Below are positions 1 through 11,200 of a stretch of 64,000 nt of DNA, in pieces. The stretch comes from Psococerastis gibbosa (taxonomy: Eukaryota; Arthropoda; Insecta; Psocodea; Psocidae), in assembly GCA_963971405.1 (NCBI GenBank), contig OZ020489.1:7626001-7690000 (forward strand), given 5' to 3'. Position 1 is the stretch's first letter; each line of letters begins with the position of its first letter. The notes below the pieces were generated by a model, which was not told the DNA's origin, made no database searches, and worked only from the letters and a program-made list of their open reading frames with translations. The translations under genes were made by a program, and so were the position numbers.

Positions 1-329
1 AGACATTCAAGACTTAGGTGGCGTTTCCACTGACCTCGCATTGCAGAATTGACGGAAATGTTTATTTTCCTCTATGCCATAGTTAAAATTGATCAATGAT
101 CATACAGTAAAATCACAAACAAACAAACTAAAATTAAAAAATGGCTTTATGGGATATGTTAATTACAAACATTTTAATAGATTTCTATAAAAAGAAAAAC
201 ATTCATTTCCGTCAATGTCATTTGCAATCTGCAATGCGAGGTCGGTGGGAATGCTACCTAAGTCTTGAATGGCTGCTACCACGTCACCGTTGTTGGAAAT
301 AGCCCTAGCCGGTCAATGGAATGGGCGCC
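1..329. mobile_element. Nested hairpin MITE (PIF/Harbinger-like), left part cut by window edge
   Basis: Right end reads GGAATGGGCGCC followed by TTA, the family's terminus and flank. Starting inside the left arm (AGACATTCAAGACTTA), it shows the inner inverted repeat (CACTGACCTCGCATTGCAG against CTGCAATGCGAGGTCGGTG) and the outer arm block CTACCACGTCACC. It is closest to the complete copy at 50277-50657. No coding capacity. Confidence 0.85.
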
Positions 330-443
330 TTATTAGATGGATCCGGGGGTTTCGATAAAATGTAGTCTATTGGTAGCGGTTAATGGCGATGGTGTAAATA
401 CTATTTAACAAAGGGTTAGCTGGACTTACATTGCCTGATGTGT

Positions 444-628
444 CAGTGGCGGATTAAAGGGGCGACCGCTATAAAAAAGAACCATTTTCTATCACATAGA
501 GTAAACAAATAATTTCGCACATTAGTTTTAAAAACGTTTTTACGTTTGTTTTTGATGACTAGCTTGTAATAACAAAGCTTCAAATTGCCATCCGCCCCTC
601 CCATAACTTTTTGTTTAATCCGCCACTG
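444..628. mobile_element. hAT-like MITE with 8-bp target duplication
   Basis: Inverted ends CAGTGGCGGATTAAA and TTTAATCCGCCACTG bound a 185-bp non-coding element. The flanks TGATGTGT (436-443) and TGCTGTGT (629-636) match at 7 of 8 positions, the duplication length expected for hAT. CAGTGGCGGAT-type ends are common in hAT elements. No transposase inside. Confidence 0.75.
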
Positions 629-636
629 TGCTGTGT

Positions 637-1039
637 TAATAGTCATGTGATGAAATGTAGGATTAGGGTTGTAGTGACCGGGCCTTGGCTATTTCCAATT
701 CAGCAATGCGTGGGTTTGGCTGCAGAGTAAGGAGGGCATTCGATTATTATCTGATTGACTGAATTAAAGAGGCTTGCCACACATGGCACGTCAGAGGGCC
801 ATCAGCCTTGCCATGTTGAACCCATTAGAGCAGAGCAGAACTGCGGCAAACTTGGTAGTGTGTACAGCGTTGGCAGAGGGAACATGGTGGGACATGATAA
901 CGCGCTGAGACTATACCAGTCAGTCTACGTGCGTGTCGAGTCCTGGTCACCTCCGATTTAATCGCGTGACTTTACCATGGTCCCCAAGTGGTTCGGAATC
1001 ATCTATAATCAGGAGGTCCACCCTGTCAGTCAACTCCCC
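637..1039. other. Spacer with no recognised feature
   Basis: I see no gene, repeat arm or splice-bounded exon here; the short open frames do not resemble a known protein. Confidence 0.4.
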
Positions 1040-1610
1040 TTTCCCCCGAGGTGAAAGAGTCTGCCCTTAGGGTACCTCAAGTTAACAGACTCACTCCCCC
1101 CGCCAGGCTGACAGGGTTGCTTAAAGCAGAAATGTTGAAAGCAGGCGTTAGAAACAACAACAACACGTAGGAGGGGTTGGTCTTCAGACATGAAATATTC
1201 GTGAGTAAGGCGAGCCTTCCTCTGTGGTGACAACGATTTGTTGGCAGCAACTCCCTACATCTCATCCTCCAGCTCACTCGGTCCTGCACCTTCCTCTTCA
1301 GGTCTTGGTAGCCTACGTTCTTACGTCCTCCAGTTGATCCATGAATTAGTTCTTCGGCCGCCCGCTTCTATTGGCTCCTTCCACTGTGCCCTCAATGATG
1401 GTGCGTACCAGATTCTCGTGTCTTCTATCCTTTTCGCTCGTCTTTTTATATGAGGTAGCAGCTATCTCTCTTCTTCAATCGCCTCTAGCACTCTTACATT
1501 CGTCACCTGCTCCCTCCAGCTGACCCAAAGCATCCTTCTGTAACGCCCCATTTCAAACGCTTCAAGCCCCTTCAGTTCCTTATCTGCTATAGTCCAGCGC
1601 AGCCTAGTTA
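1040..1610 (-). pseudogene. RTE-like LINE relic, C-terminal region
   Basis: Read on the minus strand, the three frames together give the C-terminal tail typical of arthropod endonuclease-reverse transcriptases: LEAFEMGRYRRMLWVSW, then IIEGTVEGANRSGRPKN, then DRVSWRMRCRELL. Several frameshifts and stops separate the pieces, so it is dead. The same tail occurs in relics at 16640-16745 and 30925-31315. The family assignment is by motif memory only. Confidence 0.65.
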
Positions 1611-1712
1611 GCATCTAAGTCTAATATAGCATTGTGTGTGCGCGTCAGCGATCCGTGTAGGTACCCTTTTTAGCAGTAGGCGTCGTGAAGTTATTATGGG
1701 TATCATCATAAA

Positions 1713-1750
1713 AACTTCTCGCTTCGTTCGTGGCCAGACCTGAAACAATT
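1713..1750 (-). other. Short copy of a Ptpmeg acceptor plus exon start
   Basis: About 38 bp closely match the start of the phosphatase exon at 26016-26201, including its polypyrimidine/CAG acceptor (minus strand TTGTTTCAG then GTCTGGCCACGAACGAAG). Similarity stops after about 12 codons. It looks like a dispersed exon fragment; nothing around it extends the reading frame. Confidence 0.45.
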
Positions 1751-2109
1751 TATTAAGAAACCATCGGAGGGGTGAAGCCTTATAAGTGTACAAAATCAAT
1801 TACCTCGGGAAATATCATCGATGGCAGGGCTGTCAGAAATGTAAACACCTGTTAGAATAAATGCTCCTCTGCTCTACATTTTGAATTATGTGTCCGTCTA
1901 TAAGATAACAACGATTGGCTACAATTATTGAATTTGTTTATTTCAAATTCCCTGTCCCTTCCGATGAGGGGCAATTGAAACCAAAAATATCGGCCTAAAA
2001 TAGAAAGACCATGTGATGTGACTCCGGGGGTCTCCTCTAGCCATACGCCTCTGCACTTCTGAACTGAGAACGCCTGTCTGTGGAAGCCGTAGCCGTACAC
2101 ATTCAGTTG

Positions 2110-2217
2110 ATGTTTATTTCTACGATGAAGCTGTGCTTGTTCATCTTTTTGCTCTATTTCTACTGTCACAATGTTTTATCAGCGGCTGATGTCGACCCGG
2201 AAATGTATCTCTCTACG
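2110..2217 (+). CDS. Lipase exon 1: start codon and signal peptide
   Basis: Thirty-six codons ending at ACG with donor gtgagt. A second in-frame Met is at residue 6; a basic residue then the hydrophobic run follow it, so either Met would give a signal peptide. Ends in phase 0. Confidence 0.85.
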
Positions 2218-5200
2218 GTGAGTTTTTATTTTATTTTATTAATCTGAACAATACCGTATATCGAAATAAAGCAAGTAGGCTCAATACAATTTTATGTTTT
2301 ACCGTTTAAGAGAAAATAGGGCTATTACGCGTTTTTTTTTCAAAGCCCAATTTATATGCAATATTGATAAATAAATCAATAAATATTGACTTTACTTTTT
2401 TGTTCTATTACTAAGCCAACTTAGGGAACTAGGGCTATAAAGCCCTAGTTCCCTTACACTCAACTAGGTAGACCTGGGACCGCCTGCTTTACATGCCCTC
2501 CGAAGCATGGCCAGAAAATGTAGGAAGTGTGAGAATCGGACCACAACCTTTCGGGTGAAATACGGAGTCTGTACCACTACTCTGCATGTCCTGAGCACTG
2601 ATCATAGAGCCATAAATGAGAGTAAGATAATTAGAAGAAATGCTACTCTACATTTTGATATACTGTATATATTATATATATATATATATATTGCAGCTGA
2701 TAGCACCGTTTGGCCACAGTTTTTGAAGGCGTGATCCGAACCGAACCACTTAATTATGCATTTTTCACGGCTTTCGTATCTGCCGGCTACTTGCTATATG
2801 CTATATATTATTGATGTATATAAATGTCTAACTGTTCAAAAATTAAAAAAACATCTAAGGTATTACTTCATAAATAGTAAAAAGTAGAAAACAATTTAAA
2901 GTTCATCGTACTAAAATCCGAGTAGATAGCTGTTGTTCCGTATTGTAATTACATGTTTGGTTGTGCATAGGCCTATAGTTGTAATTTGTAAGGCGGCAAT
3001 GTCTTTTACTGTTTTGTTCTGTTTCTTATGACGCAATTTTACATAAGGTGTTAGTGTACTCTCACCTTATGTCTTAATAAAGGAATATTTATTTATTTAT
3101 TTATTATTGTGTTCTGTGGTGGAGGAACATTTCTTACTCTCACTTCTACTACTCATTTATGCCGTCCATATAGGTTGAAAATTCATATTTTGAGCAAAAT
3201 GTCCGATTTGCTTTTAAAGCAGGGATTTCCGAATATTTTGTAAATATGTATTTAGCAAGAAAAACTACTCGTTCCACATCTGCAAAGATATTAGGCCTAC
3301 TTGTCCTTCTAAATAGAGTCTCTAAATAGGCATATTTTAAATTACGAGCACGAATATCCTCAGTTCAAGTCAATGGCAATGCAATGAGCCCATTTAAATA
3401 GGCTAATAGTTGTTTAGTCCTGAATTTCCAATTAGGCTACCTTTATGTAGCAGGCATTCAATTTTCATACAATTGGTCATTTAGTAGCACGACCGATTGT
3501 TTCAAAAGAGGTCAATATTAATAAAGTCTGTAACACATTTTTGTTGTATGTGCGATGTTCCCATAACACACGCTTGGGATAGGTTTGCCAACTTTTTTTC
3601 TTGGAAATAAAGTAGCCTATGTCTGGATTTTGGGAAGGGGAAAAAAATAGTACCGTACCCAGTATATGATTGTAGGCTACTATTTAAAACAATATTTTTT
3701 CGATGTTTAGCAAACGTAGTTATCGTGCTGTCTTGGTAACAATTCTTTTTATATATATTTTTTATGGGGTGTTTTTTTTTTCTGTGGGGGTGTCAAAAAC
3801 TTGCTATAAATCACTGGTTCGGGTATCTGGGGTTTACAGTGTAAGCAACGTGGAAACCAGTCAGTTACGGTAAGCATGACAAGCAGATTTATGCAAAAAG
3901 GCGCATCTAAACCGGAAATACGGACTGGTGTGTATTTTTCTCTGTACCTCCACTCAATGGACGATTCGAACAAAGTGATTCGATGTGACACTTCTCATGG
4001 GAGCCAATGGGCTGGTGCTAAACCCTTAGCAGATTTCTGTCGGTGACTTGGCGGAGGTGCACGGTTTTCCCCGCGATATGCCAGTGACCTAGGAATCTTC
4101 TGAAGTGCTTTCAGATATAGACGTTTTTTTTGTCCTAACCCATTTCTTCCCATGACAAATTTCTCAGCTTCCAACGTCCGTTTTCGGGCCTATATATAAG
4201 CGCGATTATTTATGTGTCAATGCAAACCGCCCAACATGAACTTGACCCTCCACCTTATACCTTATTGGCGTTTTCAGACTGATATCATAGCAAAACATGG
4301 CTACCCGGCCGAGACACATACAATTCAAACTGAAGATGGCTACTTGCTGAACCTGCACAGAATCCCCCATTCCAAATTCCTGTCGCCGGGACCAAGACCT
4401 GTCGTGTACCTGCAGCATGGGCTGCTGGTTGCATCGGATTGCTGGGTCATCACCAGAATCGGTAAGAAATAACGGTCCGTTCTTATTATCTGGATATCTA
4501 CTTATACTAAACGCCGTAAATTTGTCATGACATGTAGAATAGTGGTATGGACTCTGGCTTTCACCCGAATGGTTGTTGGTTCGAGTCCCACACTTCCTCC
4601 ATTTTCTGGTCATGCTTCGGAGGGCATGTAAAGCAGGCGGTCCTGGGCTTTCCTAGTTGAGTGTAAGAGAGGACTTTATAGCCCTAACGCCACTAGGTTG
4701 GCTTATTAAAAAAACAAAAAGTCCTTATTTATTTAAATTTTAGGCTTACTTCTAATTTAGCTAACGATTTTCACCGAGCGGAAAAAAATGTAGCAATCAT
4801 ATAAATAAATAATGACTTCTTGTTCTATTATTTAGCCAACCTAGCGGAGTTACCCCTCTCTTACACTGAACTAGGAAAGCCCGGGATCGCCTGCTTTACA
4901 TGCCCTCCTATCTAAGATATATATAATATATATCGTATACCTTTACGAAAATCAACCACTTAGCCTATAAATCTGTTTTAACTACGGTCTCCTGGTCCTA
5001 TAACAAATAAATAAACAAAAAATGACTTTTTGTTTTGTTACTAAGCCAACCTAGCGGTGTTAGGGCTGTAAAGTCCTCTCTTACCATCAACTAGGAAGGC
5101 CCGGGACCGCCTGCTTTACGTATCCTTCGATTGCTCTTAAGTATGGCCAAAAAATGTGGCATGTGTGGGACTCGTACCAACCACCTTCCGGGTGAAAGTC

Positions 5201-8200
5201 AGAGTCCTTGCCACTAATCTACATGTCCTATATTATTTTAAACAAATACTGACTATGATAAACTCTTGTGTGGTACTAGGGCCTACTACTGAAATGATTG
5301 GCTGCCTTTTTGGACACATAATCGTTTCTCTATAAGACAGAAAGAAGAAGATAGAAAATTGTCTTTTTTCCATATGGGTGAGTTTTGGGCCTTAAAGAAT
5401 TCTACGATACACGATATTTCCCGTAAAATTTTATTTTGACTACACCTCTATGTTTTCCCCTCTGGTGGTCTCCTACGACAGCCAATTTATTGTTACAAGG
5501 AATGTTTTGTCTTCAGCGTTCCTGTTCTCCGACAATGGATACGATGTTTGGATGGGTAACGTGAGAGGAAATACGTATTCATCGAAGCATATAAATCTCA
5601 CAAACGAGGACGCTGCGTACTGGAATTTCTCGTGAGTACCAATTTCTGAACTTCCTGGTTGAAGCACCTTAGGTAGTGGTTAGGCATGAGCATAAGTTCC
5701 CTGTCAAGAGCAGCAGTCTCCGAGGTCCTGCCATGATGATCGCCAATTTTCAATGGATCAGGCATTTAAAGAAGAAGACCATTTTCTGAAGCATTCAAGC
5801 TAGCAAGATGGCCATCCACAGCCAAACGCCAACGATTCAGCAGTTTTGACCGAGCGTAAAGAAAGATAGAAAGAAAGCATATTGTCTTTATTTTGGGCTT
5901 TTCGGCCCACTCTTTTATAAGCGTAAGCCAAAATACAATAAAAATTAAGCTATTAAGAATGCCAACCAACTCAGCTGCATGTCATCGATTCCCGTAATTG
6001 TGACCTAAGTACAAGTGTGCAGAACTTCGCGCCTGCGCTTCTGTTGTCAGGCCTACCTGTTGAATTTTTCATTTGTTTTTCATTTTCTGATATTTTCTTT
6101 TTTTATGTTTGCAACCCTTCAACTTCGTCTTATTTCCTTTGACATTTCCCCCTGTGTATGGCTACTATCGGCTATACTTAGCTTATGGTTCGCCACAATT
6201 TATTTTATTACCATTGGAAAAAATTAAGCCATAACACTTAATAAATTGTAATTGTAACGCCCGGATACGTTAATTAGCTTCGTGTTATTTATAGGTGGGA
6301 CCAAATGGCAGCCTACGATCTGCCAGCGTCTTTAAACTATGTCCTTAGCGTCACGCAGCAGCCGAAACTGACATACATTGGACACTCCATGGGTACAACC
6401 ATATTCTTCGCAATGACGTCTGCTAGGACCGATTTCGATGATAAAATTGAGCTTATGATTGCATTGGCGCCAGTCGCTTATGTTTCGCATATGAAGAGTC
6501 CCATGAGAATGCTGGCACCGTGGGCAAATGATATTGATGTGAGTAGATAACATTTAGGCCATTTTAAGAGGAAGTCAGAAGGGAAAAGCCTTATTTAACA
6601 AAGGGTTATTTGGACTTATATGCTGCTGGGCTCAAAGTCATTAGAGGCATGGGCCTCATAATCATCGAGGGCGAGGGCCGTGGTTCGAGAGGTTGAATTT
6701 CAGTCGGGAGAATGGTAGTTTGAATCCTCAAGGGGATCGGATTTACTTGATAATTCATCAGAATACAAGAGCGATTAGTCAATCGACCAAAATCCATCAG
6801 TCCTTATCAGGACTAAACCTGATGATGGGAGTAGTGACTTGGGTGGCAAGGTGGTAGCGTGCTTGTGCTAGTGCGAGTATCTACACACCTTGCGGTCGGA
6901 GACCTAGCGGAGTTAGGGCTATAAAGCCCTCTCTTACACTCAACTAGTAAGACCCGGGACCGCCTGCTTTACATGCCCTCCCAAACATGGCCAGAAAATG
7001 TAGCAAGTGTGGCACTCGAACCAACAACCTAATTCGGAGTCTGTACTACTACTCTACCAGTCCTGACATTATATATAAATAAATAAGGACTTTTTGTTGT
7101 TTATATTACTAAGCCAATCTAGCGGAGTTAGGGCTATAAAGCCCTCTCTTACACTCAACTAGGAAGGCCCGGGACCGCCTGCTTTACATGCCCTCCGAAG
7201 CATGGCCAGAAAATGTAGCCAGTGTGGGACTCGAACCAACAACCTTTCGTGTGAAAGTCAGAGTCCTTACCACTACGCTACATGTCTTGACCAATGAAAT
7301 ACAATAAAAAAAGAAAAAGGGTAATATTGTAGTATTATTATTTTTTGTTTCAGTATGTACTTGATATCCTTGGCAAGGGCGAATTTCTCGGCAACAGCAA
7401 GTTCATGCAGTTTTTAGCCAACATCCTATGCGATGAGAGTCACATTCAAAAGGAGGTCTGCAGTAATGCCCTGTTCATTTTTGTCGGATTCGACACTGCC
7501 GAGTTAGACGAAGTAAGTTGGCTATCCTAGTTAGTTAGTTTAGCCAACGCCCGTCTGTGGCAGTAGAGCCATTTGACGCCGAGCCTCCCAGTATCTCTTT
7601 GTTAGATCAGCAGGTAGATGCTTGAGTCTGGAGCAGGTGTGTAGGTGACTTGCGACCATGGTCCCGGAGGAGCAGAGGGGACACACATCTGAGTCACCCC
7701 GACGAAAGAACCGGCAGAGGTGTGCCTGCAGGTAGTCGTGGCCAGTCTCGAGACGGAACCGGGCGACTGCTTCACTTCTCTCGAGGTTAGCTGGGATGTG
7801 GCCTGGAGTCGCAAGCTTTTCCCATACTTTTCCAGTGCTTAGGTTCTTGAGGATGTTTTTCGAATGTTTTGAGACAATTGTGTCAATTTGATTCCTTGCC
7901 GCCTGGAGGGTTTGGTGGATCTCAGGTTGCTCGGATTCTGCTCCTTTTTTTGCCATTTCATCTGCCTTTTCATTGCCATCGAGGCCGACGTGGCTTGGGA
8001 CCCATTGAAGTCGAACATCCCATCCCGCATTGATTAGGTTAGCTATGGTGTTGCGGCAGAGAATAGTGCGATGGCAGTCCGTGCTGTTGTTGCTACTGAG
8101 GGATCGAATGGCAGCCTGAGAGTCTATTAGGAACACGACCTTGTTTGGTGTCACGTCGAGGGTTTGTATCTTCTTAGCCGCTTCGATGATTGCACACATT

Positions 8201-11200
8201 TCGCCATCAAAGTTGCTTGCGTTTTTTCCTACGGCAGAACTTAACTGGAAGAACTTGCAGAAGGATCCAGCACCAGCAGCATTTGTTTCGGGAATGTAGG
8301 ATCCGTCAGCGTAGACATGCAGCCAGTCTTGAGATGGGTAGAGTTCGTGGATTGTTTCGATGGCACTTTTTTTTTAGTTCGATGGCGCTTGTCGCTTGTT
8401 TATTAGTAGAGAGATTCGTTAGCCTCAAATTAACTTTTGGTAAGGCTGAGACGACCGTGGCATAGTTTTGCAGGGGTGCAGGTCTGGCTACAGGAATCTG
8501 GTATTTTCTATGAAGAGCTTCAGCGTGGTCTAGGGGGTGATTTGGGTTTTCAGTCTCTGAGTTGCCGCTTTGTAGTTACCCCAATGTTTTCCATCGACTC
8601 TCTTAGCTCTCTCCCAAAATTTAAGAGTGCATTTGTCCCTTCTGGCTTCAAGCGGTTCTAGACTGGTTTGCAGTTGCATTGCCGCAATAGGGCAGGACGT
8701 GGCACCCCCAGTAACGGTTCGTAGGGCGTTATTCTGTACAACGTCGTACTTAGTTAGACTGGTATCAGATGACAGCGACACAACTTCACTTGCAAATTCC
8801 ATGACTGGGCGTACGTAGGTCTTATAAGCTGTACTCAAGACATCCTGCGTTGCCCCCCATTTCGTTGTTGTCAGCCGCTTCAAAAGGTTATTACGTTTCT
8901 GTGCCTTTTCAGCAGTAGATGTTATGTGACTGTTGTATGAGAGTCTCGAGTCCAAGGTCACGCCATGATATTTGGAGAGTGATGTTTGTTGAAGGTCCAC
9001 CCCCTTGTATTTTACGTTGAATCTGTTTGCTTTTGTTGACAAGGTAAAGAGTTGTGCGGTTGTTTTCTCCGTGCTGACTTCCATTTTGTTTTGTTTCGAC
9101 CATTTTTCTAGTTCTTTGAGGGCTGAGTTGATAGCTTCCTGGAGACGTTTGATGTCCGTGCCGGTTGCCCATATAACGACATCATCAGCGAAGAAAAGGC
9201 ATTGTATTCCAGGAATTTTATCGATGGCCATTTTGAGATCATTAATCATGACGTTAAAAAGCAAGCAGCTGCGCCTTGCGCTAGACCTTGTCTCTGCTGT
9301 CTGTACTTGGAGATTCTATTTTGGAATTTACAACGTATAAAGCGCTGGGACAGAAAGCTTTTGATCCATTCAAGCATCTTGCCTCGTACACCCTCTCGGC
9401 GGAGTTTATTCATAAGCATGAGCCGCCATATTTTGTCATATGCAGCTTTAAAATCAACACACACAGCTAACGTGGATTGCTTGTGGTGGAAGCCATCGTT
9501 GACTGCTTGCGTAAGTTTCACGATTTGATCAATTGTAGACCTATGTTTTCGAAAGCCAGCCTGACAATCGCTTATAGCCTCGTTGGATTCCAAAAATTCA
9601 CGCAGTCTGCATTCTACCATTTTTTCGGCAACCTTACAGCACACGCTGGTGAGTGATATAGGACGATAGCTGCTCAGTTGGTTTGCTTGTTTCCCCTTTT
9701 TTAAAAGAGGTATAATTTCAGCTTTTCTCCCCTGCTGGGGAACTCTTGTATTCCATGTGAGGTTGATAAGCTTCAAAAAAGTTCGCTTGGCAGAGGCTCC
9801 AAGATGGCGGATGAAGTCTGGGAATATTTTGTCAGGTCCTGCAGACTTTCCCTTTTTCAGGGATGCAATAGCCAATTCAAGTTCGTCGCTGGTGAGGGGC
9901 GCGTCGAAGGTGGGGTGTGACTCTCTAGGAGCTAGGTTAGCTTGGGCAGCCTTCCTTTCTTCTGATGTGACATGGAGTCTACTGACAGTGGCGTAGTGTT
10001 TGCAAAGAGCGTTGGCTATTTGTTCAGGCTTGGTGAGCTTCTTGCCTCCTCTTGAGAGAATTGGTTCCCAATGCTGGTTTGATTTTTCGTTATTGAGGCT
10101 CGATATGTATCTGTGAGCTTTGATCCCATCTTTGCGAAAATCCAACTTTGACACAAAATTTCTATAGGAATCCCTCTTCGATTGTATGATGCCGCGCTTG
10201 AGGCAGGATTGCTGTTTTCTCAGTTCAACACAGTCTTGCAGGCTTTTTGAAAGTTGAGCTTTGCGTCTCGCTTTATTTCTGTTGGATTTCAACTTGTTAA
10301 GGGCTTTGGTCCAAAATGGTTTAAATTGTTTCACCTGCCCCCTCGGGATACTTGCCTCAGCAGCAATTAGGATTCCTTTGACAAAGCGTTCGGTGGATTT
10401 GTCTGGATTGTCGTCTACAAGGTTTTCTGTTATCACTGCATCAGACTTTTCAGCAAATTTGTTCCAGTTCGCTTTCTTGAAATTCCATCGCGTGAGCATA
10501 GGTCTTTTTGGTTGGTGGTTTTTACTTTTGATGTTGCGGCACAAGGGTCGGTGCCCCCATCCGTCCATTGCATCGGCGAGTGTGAGCTCAGTTCTAGCCA
10601 TCAGGCTGGCGTTCACCAGTGCGAGGTCGGGGGTGCTGGAATGTCCGGAGAAGGAGAGGAAGGTCGGTTTAGACGGAACGCGAGTCAAGTTTGTTGTATC
10701 GAGCAGATTTTCTATGCGTTTTCCGGCTCCGTTGATTGAGCTGTAACCCCAGCGCGTCGAATGAGCGTTGAAGTCGCCTATAACGATGCTGTTTTGGTGT
10801 CGAGTTAAATCAGTAATTGCGTCTACGTTTGGGATATTGTTTGGGGGGTTGTAAAGGCCGATGATTTTGAAATGTACGCCGTTCGGCCATATATCTATGC
10901 CCACAGCTTCCAATTTATCGTTGATGTTCATCTCATGCAAGATTGTGTATTGGCTGGGCACTCTGTTGTTAACTCCAACAATAATTCCCGAGGCGACTTG
11001 TCTAGCGCGTTTTGAAATATAATTTGAGAAATTAGTCAATTCATAAGAATCGGGTGATTCTGTAGAAGCACCAGCTTTGACAATGATAAAAATGTCGGCG
11101 TCGAATTTTGATAGAAGAGTTTGAAACTCTGTGAATTTTGGGGTACTCAACCCACCCGCATTCCAAAAGACAATGCGGAGGTCGTCGTTTCCATTTGGGT

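Noticed and set aside
4526..4600. tRNA gene at SINE-1 heads
   Set aside because: A and B boxes are present, but the acceptor and anticodon stems do not pair and the head is fixed to a repeated body.
4206..4613. 135-codon minus frame across lipase exon 2 and a SINE
   Set aside because: Antisense shadow of the lipase exon joined to SINE-1 sequence.
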